Shown piece by piece: positions 52,497 through 60,885 of a DNA stretch of 64,000 bases (its first letter is position 1; every line of letters begins with the position of its first letter). The DNA is from Bacteroidota bacterium (GTDB lineage: Bacteria > Bacteroidota > Bacteroidia > Bacteroidales > Paludibacteraceae). The stretch covers positions 21,213-85,212 of the forward strand of contig JAEWUM010000018.1 in the NCBI GenBank assembly GCA_023459355.1. Direction: 5' to 3'. The translations under genes and the position numbers were made by a program. The notes under the pieces are model-generated. The model did not search any database, had not been told where the DNA came from, and was given only the letters and a program-made list of their open reading frames with translations.

Positions 52497-53255
52497 ATGA
52501 CAATACAATACGCATCCGACCTGCATTTGGAATTTCGGGAGAATAAGGAGTTCCTGAAAACAAACCCGCTGATACCAGCAGGTGATGTATTGGTGTTGGC
52601 TGGTGATATTGTGCCGTTTGCGGAAATAAACAAGCACAAAGATTTTTTCAGTTTTGTGTCCGATAATTTTGCTGCTACGTATTGGATTCCGGGAAATCAT
52701 GAGTATTATGGCTTTGACCTGGCAACCAAATGCGGTGTACTGAATGAGAAAATACGAAGCAATGTATTTTTGGTAAATAATACCTCGGTAATAGGTGAAA
52801 ATATAAAAATGATTTTCTCCACACTTTGGAGCAAAATAAGTCCGGCTTACGAATGGCAGATAGAGCGCAGCGTAAACGATTTTCATGTGATTAAAAACGG
52901 CAAATACAGGTTTACGGTTGAGCGATACAATGAGCTGCATGCTGAGAGTCTGGCATTTTTGGAGAATGAACTGACCTCGGAAACCGGCTTAAAGAAAGTT
53001 GTAGCTACACATCATGTACCTACGCGGATGAATTATCCGGCACAATACAAAGGCAGTGTGCTGAACGAAGCATTTGCGGTGGAACTATTTGAACTGATCG
53101 AAAAAACCACTCCTGATGTATGGATATACGGGCACTCACATAGCAATACGCCTGATTTTGAAATCGGGAAAACGCGACTACTGACTAACCAATTGGGATA
53201 TGTAAGCTTGGGTGAATGTCAACAATTTGATACAAATAAAACTATAACACTATAA
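52497..53255 (+). CDS. Calcineurin-like metallophosphoesterase inside the R-M operon
   Basis: A 252-residue cytosolic protein with all five metallophosphoesterase motifs: SDLHLE (Asp8, His10), LAGDIV, GNHEYYG, THHVPTR and YGHSHS. It lies 19 bp after hsdM and directly abuts hsdS (stop at 53255, hsdS ATG at 53256), so it is part of the operon although it is not an R-M subunit. Relatives hydrolyse phosphomonoesters, phosphodiesters or nucleotides. A nuclease or nucleotide-signal-cleaving role in defence is conceivable but not shown. Confidence 0.88.
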   Translation: MTIQYASDLHLEFRENKEFLKTNPLIPAGDVLVLAGDIVPFAEINKHKDFFSFVSDNFAATYWIPGNHEYYGFDLATKCGVLNEKIRSNVFLVNNTSVIGENIKMIFSTLWSKISPAYEWQIERSVNDFHVIKNGKYRFTVERYNELHAESLAFLENELTSETGLKKVVATHHVPTRMNYPAQYKGSVLNEAFAVELFELIEKTTPDVWIYGHSHSNTPDFEIGKTRLLTNQLGYVSLGECQQFDTNKTITL

Positions 53256-54482
53256 ATGAATAACAACACAACATACAAAGATTCGCCACTGGGGAAGATT
53301 CCGAAGGATTGGGAGGTGAGAACATTAGGTGAAGTTTGCCTGCTTAAAGGAGAGTATGGCATTAATGCTCCTGCTGTAGAATATAAAGATGAGTTGCCAA
53401 CTTATATTAGAATAACGGATATTGATGATGATGGAAATTACTCAACAATTAAGAAAGCTTCAGTTGATGATATAAATTCCCAGAATTTTCTGCTAAAAGA
53501 AGGTGATATTATTTTTGCAAGAACTGGAGCAACTGTAGGTAAAACATATTTGTATGATGTAAAAGATGGTGATTTAGTTTTTGCTGGATTCTTAATACGC
53601 TTTAGACCAAACAACTCCAAATTAAAATCTCAATATTTAAACTATTATACTTCAACAAAATCATACTGGGATTGGGTAAAAAAAGTGTCTATGAGGAGTG
53701 GTCAGCCGGGTATAAATGCTGAAGAGTATAGTTCTTTAAAACTGCCGCTCCCTCCCCTCCCCGAGCAAGCCCGCATTGCCGAAGTGCTTGGCACCTGGGA
53801 CAAAGCCATAACCAACCTGCAAGCCACCATCACCCAAAAGGAGTTGCGCAACAAATGGCTGATGCAGCAATTGTTGACCGGGAAGAAGCGGTTGAAGGGG
53901 TTTGGCGGGGAGTGGAAAAAGGTCAAAGCTGAAGAGATTTTCAAAAATATATCAATCAAGGGAAATGAAAATGAGGAATTGTTGTCAGCAACTCAAGATA
54001 GAGGTATTATCCCAAGATCAATGTTAGAAGGTCGTGTTACAATGCCGTCAGGAGAGTTGAATTCTTTCAAATTGGTTGATAAGGGTAATTTCGTAATTAG
54101 TTTAAGATCATTTCAGGGAGGTTTGGAATATTCATATTTTAGAGGTTTAGTAAGCCCTGCTTATACTGTTTTAAAACCCAAAAAAAGTATATATGATGAG
54201 TTTTACAAATACTACTTTAAATCATATGATTTTATTGGACATTTAGCTATTGCTGTAATTGGAATCAGGGATGGTAAACAAATTAGTTATGATGATTTTT
54301 GTTCAGTAAAAATTCCTTATCCAACTATCGAAGAACAAACCGCCATTGCCAACGTACTTCAAACCGCGAGTAATGAAGTGCAACTATTGCAACAGCAGTT
54401 AGATAAACTCAGGGAGCAGAAAAAAGGGCTGATGCAGGTGTTGTTGACGGGAAAGAAAAGATTGTACATAAAAAATATATAG
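53256..54482 (+). CDS. hsdS: Type I restriction-modification specificity subunit S
   Basis: A full-length 408-residue HsdS with two target-recognition domains (about 15-175 and 215-365) and two helical spacers. The spacers carry the same signature: PLPPLPEQARIAEVLGTWD ... LLTGKKRLKGF centrally and IPYPTIEEQTAIANVLQTAS ... LLTGKKRLYIK at the end. The first domain opens IPKDWEVRTLGEVCLLKGEYG. It would recognise a bipartite DNA site. Base composition drops in the recognition domains, as usual for exchanged modules. Confidence 0.95.
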   Translation: MNNNTTYKDSPLGKIPKDWEVRTLGEVCLLKGEYGINAPAVEYKDELPTYIRITDIDDDGNYSTIKKASVDDINSQNFLLKEGDIIFARTGATVGKTYLYDVKDGDLVFAGFLIRFRPNNSKLKSQYLNYYTSTKSYWDWVKKVSMRSGQPGINAEEYSSLKLPLPPLPEQARIAEVLGTWDKAITNLQATITQKELRNKWLMQQLLTGKKRLKGFGGEWKKVKAEEIFKNISIKGNENEELLSATQDRGIIPRSMLEGRVTMPSGELNSFKLVDKGNFVISLRSFQGGLEYSYFRGLVSPAYTVLKPKKSIYDEFYKYYFKSYDFIGHLAIAVIGIRDGKQISYDDFCSVKIPYPTIEEQTAIANVLQTASNEVQLLQQQLDKLREQKKGLMQVLLTGKKRLYIKNI

Positions 54483-54484
54483 AT

Positions 54485-55231
54485 ATGGAAAAACTTTTTA
54501 AATCAATCAAACTAATAGGAGGTATAATACTGTTTTTTATCGCTGTTCTAACATTTTATTTCCAAATAATATATATAAATAAAACAGTATTGGAAGTACA
54601 AACAATTGATGAAAATCTTTTAACTGATGTGCCCAATATTAAAGGATTAACAGTTGAGTATAAATTTAACGATACTATAAAAGTAAAAAACCTTTGGAAA
54701 ATTAGATACCTTCTTAAAAATACAGGTGATGTAAACATTATAGGAGAAGGTAGTAATTCGATGTTGCTAAAAAATGGAATACCATTATCGTTCAATCAAC
54801 CTTGTAAAATACTAAATTTTAACATCATAAACCAAAACAATGGAGCAATTCTAAAAAATGACACACTAAAATTTAAACAATGGAGACCCAATGAATTTGT
54901 TGAGTTGGAAGTTTTTATTGAATCTAAAACCAACACTCCAAAACTGTTTATTAGTGATAGAGAAATAATCGATTCAAAAATTATTTATTCTGTTTTTAAT
55001 TCTCAATCCAATAATGAGAAAAAGAAACTTATTGAAAGGTTTCCTGTTAGCATTAAAAACACACTAAAATGGACGACAGTAGTAGTATTAAGCCTAATGA
55101 TAATATTAGGTTTGAATCAAATAAAAACACAGTATAACGACATGCCAAATATAACAACTAAGGTGTTGTTCTTAATATTATCTTTAATATTAATTTTGTC
55201 ACTGACATTTCCAATTCTTTGGATGTTCTAA
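54485..55231 (+). CDS. Unknown membrane protein in the R-M operon
   Basis: 248 residues, which I do not recognise. One hydrophobic helix is near the N-terminus (LIGGIILFFIAVLTFYFQII, about 10-30). An extracytoplasmic-looking beta-rich region of about 160 residues (LTVEYKFNDTIKVKNLWKIR; EFVELEVFIESKTNTPKLF) follows. Two C-terminal helices (WTTVVVLSLMIILGL; VLFLILSLILILSLTFPILW) close it. The gene is strikingly AT-rich compared with hsdM and hsdR and starts 2 bp after hsdS, so it was probably acquired as cargo. A membrane effector of a defence module is one possibility; nothing proves it. Confidence 0.7.
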   Translation: MEKLFKSIKLIGGIILFFIAVLTFYFQIIYINKTVLEVQTIDENLLTDVPNIKGLTVEYKFNDTIKVKNLWKIRYLLKNTGDVNIIGEGSNSMLLKNGIPLSFNQPCKILNFNIINQNNGAILKNDTLKFKQWRPNEFVELEVFIESKTNTPKLFISDREIIDSKIIYSVFNSQSNNEKKKLIERFPVSIKNTLKWTTVVVLSLMIILGLNQIKTQYNDMPNITTKVLFLILSLILILSLTFPILWMF

Positions 55232-55297
55232 ACAAAACGACATCATGTAGTCCCTAACAAAAACGGTGGTTGGGATGTAAAAGGAATACGGCAATGA
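55232..55297 (+). pseudogene. DUF2188 gene remnant
   Basis: In the same frame as the preceding gene, right after its TAA, the codons read KRHHVVPNKNGGWDVKG and stop 4 codons later. This is the conserved beginning of DUF2188 proteins (HVVP..GGWdVKg), without a start codon and without the second half. It appears to be a deletion scar. Confidence 0.6.
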
Positions 55298-55332
55298 CCC
55301 TTTTCCTCCCAAAAGATAAAAAAACAAAAACC

Positions 55333-56043
55333 ATGAATAATATCTTCAATCTATACATCGACGAAACTTGTCATTTAGAGCATGACAAACAATCGGTTAT
55401 GTGTATCGGGTACACTAAAATATTAAACTCGGATTATGGCGCTATTAAAGCTGATTTAAAACAAATTAAGCTCAAGCATAAATCTGCCACTGAAATAAAA
55501 TGGTCGAAAGTATCCATGTCGAGAATTGATTTGTACAAGGAGTGGATAGATTATTTTTTTGATCATAACATAGCTTTCCGGTGTGTGTTGGTAAAGAATA
55601 AAAGCAACCTCGACCATGAAACATTTAACCGTGGTGATCACAATGCCTTTTATTACAAGATGATTTATTTGCTTCTGCACAATAAATACATCAATCCTAA
55701 TGATGAACAATATCGTATTTTACTGGACATCAAAGATACACGTGGCTGGGAGCGTTTGAAGAAACTTGACAAATGCCTGAACCCATCAGGTGACAAAAAG
55801 TCGTTTGTATATTTTCAACATATTCGTTCGCACGAAAATGAACTTATCCAGTTGACTGACTTATTGATTGGTGCAGTTGGTTTTAAAGCACGTCAGGAAC
55901 ACACTAAACCCAATGCATCGAGGGTTAAATGTGAATTGATAGATTATCTGGAAAAGAAATCAGGTTATAGCCTGGATGAAGGTACCATTCCCTGGGAAAG
56001 TAAATTCAATATTTTTGACTTTCAGATAAGTGCAGCGCGATGA
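55333..56043 (+). CDS. DUF3800 family protein
   Basis: Start taken at the ATG at 55333, giving 236 residues; 21 further upstream codons to 55270 are unlike the family. It opens IFNLYIDETCHLEHDKQSVM, the DUF3800 beginning with an acidic residue in the first strand (YIDE). It continues with ATEIKWSKVS, LLDIKDTRGWERLKKLDK and the C-terminal ENELIQLTDLLIGAVGFKAR, where the conserved Q-x-x-D-x-x-x-G motif sits. DUF3800 is thought to have an RNase H-like fold and is frequent in defence islands; activity is unproven. The stop overlaps the next start (ATGA), so the two are translationally coupled. Confidence 0.82.
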   Translation: MNNIFNLYIDETCHLEHDKQSVMCIGYTKILNSDYGAIKADLKQIKLKHKSATEIKWSKVSMSRIDLYKEWIDYFFDHNIAFRCVLVKNKSNLDHETFNRGDHNAFYYKMIYLLLHNKYINPNDEQYRILLDIKDTRGWERLKKLDKCLNPSGDKKSFVYFQHIRSHENELIQLTDLLIGAVGFKARQEHTKPNASRVKCELIDYLEKKSGYSLDEGTIPWESKFNIFDFQISAAR

Positions 56044-56588
56044 GTGGAGAAAGAATAAAATATGAAGATGACGGGGATACTTTATCTGAATTGTCGGACA
56101 TGTTTGATGACTTATCGATTGACGGACCAACACCTGATCAATTATATCGAATGTATGGAGTTTTCCTGAATGATATCGAGAAGAATCCAATTCGCATAAA
56201 AGGAAAGAATCTCACATTCAATAACTCAATTTCAAAACACCCGGTCTGCAAAGGAAAATATGTTGGTTTTGAGCATATAATTACCCGGGAAAGCAAGTAC
56301 AAAGGAAAAAGAATTTTTGACAGAGAAAGAGCGAATAAAATTCATTGGATCAATCCAATTATCGAAAATGTTCACGATGTACGAATTAAATATTTCGAAC
56401 GTATAAATGAAAATGGATTTAATCAACAATTTTATTGGTACGAGTCAAAGTCATTTTTGGTAATCGTTCGGGAAGTCAACCCGGAGATGTTTTTAATTAC
56501 TTCCTTTTCAGTGGATAAAATTGAGAGAAATAAATATAAAGAATGGTATGAAGAGTATAAAAATAAAAAAACCCCACTTCGTAAGTGA
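56040..56588 (+). CDS. Unknown protein coupled to DUF3800, possible BECR-type nuclease
   Basis: 182 residues without signal or membrane segment. I do not recognise it firmly. The N-terminal 35 residues are acidic. The core (GFEHIITRESKYKGKRIFDRERANKIHWINPIIENVHD, read in parts) and the end (FYWYESKSFLVIVREVN; MFLITSFSVDKIERNKYK) recall phage-associated BECR-fold nuclease domains, which share a helical His/Arg segment, a W-x-x-P-x-I-E motif and a final strand like LITSF. It begins inside the DUF3800 stop codon. A toxin or RNA-cleaving partner of DUF3800 is a hypothesis. A hairpin at 56571-56590 may end transcription. Confidence 0.6.
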   Translation: MSGERIKYEDDGDTLSELSDMFDDLSIDGPTPDQLYRMYGVFLNDIEKNPIRIKGKNLTFNNSISKHPVCKGKYVGFEHIITRESKYKGKRIFDRERANKIHWINPIIENVHDVRIKYFERINENGFNQQFYWYESKSFLVIVREVNPEMFLITSFSVDKIERNKYKEWYEEYKNKKTPLRK

Positions 56589-56590
56589 GG
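56571..56590 (+). terminator. Weak hairpin at the end of the DUF3800 pair
   Basis: CCCCACTT-CGT-AAGTGAGG forms an 8-bp stem with one mismatch. It overlaps the 3' end of the upstream gene and lacks a T-run, so termination is uncertain. Confidence 0.35.
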
Positions 56591-56713
56591 CACGCATCTT
56601 AAGGCAATGCGAACGGAGTGAACAATGTCACCTGCCACGTCCTTTTCCCTTTGGGAATTGACAGCGCAAATGTAATACATATTTTTGAGACTTGTGCTAT
56701 TTTCCGAAAAAAT

Positions 56714-56739
56714 TGTTACAAATGTAACGTACAGTTACA
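56714..56739. promoter_or_regulatory. GTTACA palindrome cluster upstream of hsdR
   Basis: GTTACAAATGTAAC (56714-56727) is a perfect 6-2-6 palindrome, and a further GTTACAT half-site lies at 56733-56739. It is 107 bp before the hsdR start and could be an operator. No clear TAnnTTTG element is seen in this 258-bp gap. Confidence 0.4.
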
Positions 56740-56846
56740 TCTAATACTTAAACACAAACGTCTATAGATACAACAACAAAACACATAGAAAGTTCTCATA
56801 TATTTTCTACAATAATCTTAAAATTGATCCATCAACATCACAATAT

Positions 56847-59800
56847 ATGAACATCCCCTCATTCAAAGAAGACCACATAAGCCAAATACCCGCTTTACAG
56901 CTATTAATAAAAATGGGGTACCGCTATTTATCGCCTGCTGAAGTTGAAATACAACGGGGTGGTAAAACCAGTAATGTATTGCTGGAAGATCTCTTACGTA
57001 AACAACTGAAGGAAATCAACTCAGAAAAACAGATAAGCTCAACCAAAACGACGTATATCAGCGATGCCAATATCGAAAATGCAATCCGGGCACTAAAGGA
57101 GTTACCCATGAATGAGGGATATATATCAGCCAGTGAAACGCTGTATAACCTCATAACAGTAGGCAAAACGTTTGAACAAACTTTCGATGGCGATAAAAAA
57201 AACATCACAGTGCAATATATCGACTGGCAACACCGGGAGAACAATGTATTTCATGTAGCCGAGGAATACAGCGTGGTACGTAGCACCCGTCAGGAGCATT
57301 ACCGTCCGGATATTGTCCTTTTTGTGAATGGCATTCCGTTGTGCATTATCGAGTGCAAGCGACCGGACATGAAAAAACCGCTGGATCAAGCCATTAGTCA
57401 GCATTTACGGAATCAGCAGGAAGATGGCATTCGTTGGCTGTATGTGTATGCGCAGATAACAATGGCTTTATCGGTTCAGGATGGAGCGTATGCAACCACC
57501 GGAACGCCTGAGAAATTTTGGGCCAAATGGTCGGAAAAATTTGAATTAGAAGCAGACGAACACAGTTTCCGCGACAAACTGAAAGAGCTGAAAAATGCAG
57601 CTCTTGATGAAGAACAAAAGAAAAAGCTATTTGCCGAACGATACAACTATGTGAAACAATATTTCGAAGCACAGGAAAATGAGCCTGTTGAAACAACCGT
57701 ACAGGATGAATACCTATACGGATTGTGTCGTCCGGAACGCTTATTGGACATTGTTTTCAACTATATTTTGTTCGATAATGGATCTAAAAAAATAGCACGT
57801 TATCAGCAATTCTTTGCCATCAACAAAGCCATGCAACGCATGTTGCAGTTTACTGGCAGCCGGCGTACAGGTGGGGTGATATGGCACACGCAGGGAAGTG
57901 GAAAATCCTTAACCATGGTGATGCTGGCGCAGACCATTGCCATGGAAAAAAGCATTCGCAATCCCAAAATCATTTTGGTAACCGACCGCACCGATTTAGA
58001 CAAACAGATTTCGGACACCTTTCGTAAATGCGGACGGTTTATTGAAAATGCCACCACCGGCCAACGTTTGGTAGAATTGCTTCAAAGTAAAAGCGACGCG
58101 GTGGTGACCACCATCATCAATAAGTTTTTGGCTGCTGTTAAGAAAATCAGAATCCCGCTCGAAAGTCATGATATTTTTGTTTTGGTTGACGAAGGACACC
58201 GTAGTCAGTACGGCATGTTTAACATTGCCATGCAGAAAACGCTGCCCAATGCCTGCTTCATTGCCATGACGGGCACTCCTCTTTTCAAAAAAGATAAAAG
58301 CACAGCAGTTAAATTCGGTGGTATTATCGATGCCTACACGGTAGATCAGGCGGTGAAGGACAAAGCGGTGGTACCATTGCTGTACGAAGGTCGGTTAGCC
58401 CGCCAGGAAGTAAATGAAGGTCCGCTGGATACTTATTTCGGAATGGTTGCCGAGCCTCTGACCGAATATCAAAAGGCCGATTTTAAAAAGAAATTCAGTC
58501 GTGCCGACCAGTTAAACAGCGCGGAACAAAAAATGTATGCCATCGCCTGGAATATCAGTCACCACTACCGTGACAACTGGAAAGGCACCCCTTTTAAAGC
58601 ACAATTGGTTTGCGATAAAAAAGTAAATGCCATACGCTATAAGGAATTTTTGGATGAGATAGGCATCGTCAGCAGTGAGGTTTTAATATCACCGATTGAT
58701 GAGCGGGAAGGTGAAGACAACGCCTATGAACAATCATCAGAAAAGGAAAACCGTTTCTGGAAAAAGATGATGAACGAGCATGGCAATGCAAAAAAATATG
58801 AAAGCAACATTATCAACAGCTTTAAGAACGGGGAAACGCCCGAAATAATCATCGTGGTTGACAAACTGCTGACTGGTTTTGATGAACCCAAGAACACCGT
58901 TTTGTATCTGACACGAAACTTACAGGGACATAAACTTTTGCAGGCGATTGCTCGTGTAAACCGGGTATATCCCGATAAGGACTTCGGTTATATTGTTGAT
59001 TATTATGGTGTCATAGAGAACTTAGATGATGCGCTGCAAATGTACTCCGGATTCGAAGATTTCGACGAAGAAGATTTGGCCGGCACATTAATCAACATAA
59101 ACGAAGAAATAAAGAAATTGCCCCAAAAGCACTCGGAGTTGTGGGATATTTTCAAAACAATACCCAATAAGCGCGATGCCGAAGCTTATCAGGTATTATT
59201 AAAAGATGTAGCCATACGATCCTTGTTTTATGATAAGTTGGCAGCTTTTGCCAAATCGCTTAAACTGGCATTGTCGTCAATGGATTTCTACAAACAGACA
59301 GATGAAAAACACATAGAAAAGTACAAATCGGATGTCGCGATGTTTATGAAATTGCGTATGGCAGTAGTAGAACGTTACAGCGACTCTGTTGATTACAAGC
59401 AATACGAAGGCCAGATTCAGAAATTAATTGATACACATATTACAACCGAAAAAGTAGAGGTAATCACCGAATTAGTCAATATATTTGACAAGGAAAGATT
59501 TCAGCAGGAAGTAGAAAACACAACAGGCAAAGCAGCCAAAGCAGATAAAATTGCCAGTAGAACTGCTAAATATATTACTGAAAAAATGGACGAAGACCCT
59601 GCGTTTTACAAGAAATTCTCTCAAATGCTAAAGGATACAATTTATGCATACGAAACGCACCGGATCAACGAGCTGATATTTCTGCATAAGGTAACAGAAA
59701 TAATGAACAATGTACTTGCGCATACCGACAGTGATATTCCGGAGGTTTTGAATGACAAAGATGTAGCAAAAGCATTTTATGGATTAAGTGTCGAAGCATT

Positions 59801-60074
59801 ATCAGGGAAAATAAAAGATGAACTGACGGTAAAAGAAATTTCTACCCAAATCGCATTAAAAGTAGATGAACTTATTAAAGATGCTGTAATGGATAACAAC
59901 ATCGCTATGGTCGACTGGCAAACAAAATCAAAAATTACCGGAAAATTATTAATCGATATAGGCGATTATCTTATTGATGAAGTTCGTGATAAATATTCCA
60001 TTGAATTATCGTTCGGCGAAATGGATGAAATAGCTAAGAAATATATTGATGTTGCTAAAACCCGTTACAAATGA
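56847..60074 (+). CDS. hsdR: Type I restriction endonuclease subunit R
   Basis: A 1075-residue motor-nuclease. The N-terminal PD-(D/E)xK nuclease is visible in YRPDIVLFVNGIPLCIIECKRPD, with Asp near residue 153 and Glu-x-Lys near 171-173. The SF2 translocase has Walker A TQGSGKSLTM (about 348), FVLVDEGHRSQ as the DEAH-box equivalent (about 447), AMTGTPLF, and motif VI LLQAIARVNRVY. A helical C-terminus of about 300 residues joins HsdM. It cuts unmodified DNA after ATP-driven translocation. Its own leader of 258 bp separates it from the cargo genes, so it may be transcribed separately. Confidence 0.96.
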   Translation: MNIPSFKEDHISQIPALQLLIKMGYRYLSPAEVEIQRGGKTSNVLLEDLLRKQLKEINSEKQISSTKTTYISDANIENAIRALKELPMNEGYISASETLYNLITVGKTFEQTFDGDKKNITVQYIDWQHRENNVFHVAEEYSVVRSTRQEHYRPDIVLFVNGIPLCIIECKRPDMKKPLDQAISQHLRNQQEDGIRWLYVYAQITMALSVQDGAYATTGTPEKFWAKWSEKFELEADEHSFRDKLKELKNAALDEEQKKKLFAERYNYVKQYFEAQENEPVETTVQDEYLYGLCRPERLLDIVFNYILFDNGSKKIARYQQFFAINKAMQRMLQFTGSRRTGGVIWHTQGSGKSLTMVMLAQTIAMEKSIRNPKIILVTDRTDLDKQISDTFRKCGRFIENATTGQRLVELLQSKSDAVVTTIINKFLAAVKKIRIPLESHDIFVLVDEGHRSQYGMFNIAMQKTLPNACFIAMTGTPLFKKDKSTAVKFGGIIDAYTVDQAVKDKAVVPLLYEGRLARQEVNEGPLDTYFGMVAEPLTEYQKADFKKKFSRADQLNSAEQKMYAIAWNISHHYRDNWKGTPFKAQLVCDKKVNAIRYKEFLDEIGIVSSEVLISPIDEREGEDNAYEQSSEKENRFWKKMMNEHGNAKKYESNIINSFKNGETPEIIIVVDKLLTGFDEPKNTVLYLTRNLQGHKLLQAIARVNRVYPDKDFGYIVDYYGVIENLDDALQMYSGFEDFDEEDLAGTLININEEIKKLPQKHSELWDIFKTIPNKRDAEAYQVLLKDVAIRSLFYDKLAAFAKSLKLALSSMDFYKQTDEKHIEKYKSDVAMFMKLRMAVVERYSDSVDYKQYEGQIQKLIDTHITTEKVEVITELVNIFDKERFQQEVENTTGKAAKADKIASRTAKYITEKMDEDPAFYKKFSQMLKDTIYAYETHRINELIFLHKVTEIMNNVLAHTDSDIPEVLNDKDVAKAFYGLSVEALSGKIKDELTVKEISTQIALKVDELIKDAVMDNNIAMVDWQTKSKITGKLLIDIGDYLIDEVRDKYSIELSFGEMDEIAKKYIDVAKTRYK

Positions 60075-60790
60075 TGCATGAATCAATAGATTTCGGTTCT
60101 AAGAAAATAAATTTCCGACTTGAATACTGTGAACGCAGAAGCCTGGGAATAAAGATAACTCCTGACTTGGAAGTTATCGTAAAAGCGCCTGTTGATGCTT
60201 CAATAGATATAATAAAAGAGAAAATCACGAAAAAAGCGCCGTGGATCATTCGTCAGCAAAGCTTCTTTCTTTCGTTTCAACCCCGTCTTACCGAGAGAAA
60301 ATATGTAAGTGGTGAGACTCACCTGTATTTAGGAAAACAATACCGGTTAAAAATCATTGAAGAAAGGTCAAAAAAGAAAAAGGAAATTGTAAAATTAAAA
60401 GGGCAATTTATTGAAGTTCATACCAATGATGTAGAAAATGTCCAGATTTTACTTGAAACCTGGTATTTGGAAAAAGCTAAAGACAAATTTCATGCATTGG
60501 CCTCTTCATTGTTTAATCATTTCATCCAACGTAACGGACTTGAAAACTTAGAATTTAATCTATCAATCCGACAGATGCCCACACGCTGGGGAAGTTGTAC
60601 CGCCAAAGGCAAAATCATCTTAAATCCTGAATTGATAAAAGCCCCCAAAGCATGCATTGAATATGTGATTATTCATGAGCTGTGTCATTTAATACATCAT
60701 GATCATACTCAGAAGTTTATTGATTTGCAAACAAGAGAAATGCCCCAATGGGAGAAATGGAAAAATAAATTAGAGAGATTGCTTGCCTGA
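60071..60790 (+). CDS. YgjP/DUF45-type zinc metallopeptidase
   Basis: A 239-residue protein overlapping the hsdR stop by 4 bp (ATGA), so coupled to it. The zinc motif is YVIIHELCHLIHHDHTQKF (HExxH plus a third His five residues on). The family hallmark RQMPTRWGSCTAKGKIILNP precedes it. DUF45 (M48-related, SprT-like) peptidases are very often encoded directly after hsdR. A proteolytic role in controlling HsdR or handling DNA-protein adducts is inference from that association. Confidence 0.92.
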   Translation: MMHESIDFGSKKINFRLEYCERRSLGIKITPDLEVIVKAPVDASIDIIKEKITKKAPWIIRQQSFFLSFQPRLTERKYVSGETHLYLGKQYRLKIIEERSKKKKEIVKLKGQFIEVHTNDVENVQILLETWYLEKAKDKFHALASSLFNHFIQRNGLENLEFNLSIRQMPTRWGSCTAKGKIILNPELIKAPKACIEYVIIHELCHLIHHDHTQKFIDLQTREMPQWEKWKNKLERLLA

Positions 60791-60818
60791 TGAAAATCCA
60801 CTAACAACAACACCAACA

Positions 60819-60847
60819 TTGAAAATTAAAATATAATTGTATCTTTG
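60819..60847 (+). promoter_or_regulatory. Promoter of the acyl-CoA synthetase gene
   Basis: TTG at 60819-60821, 18-bp spacer, TATCTTTG at 60840-60847, 38 bp before the ATG. Confidence 0.7.
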
Positions 60848-60885
60848 TTCGTCAAATTTCCACATGCTAAAATTCATCTTTCAAG

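Noticed and set aside
50060..60885. Direct repeat of the tmRNA 3' end as the right attachment site of the island
   Set aside because: Reading through to 60885 I found no second copy of GAGGGTTCGACTCCCTCCAG and no integrase gene, so integration at tmRNA remains only a positional suggestion.
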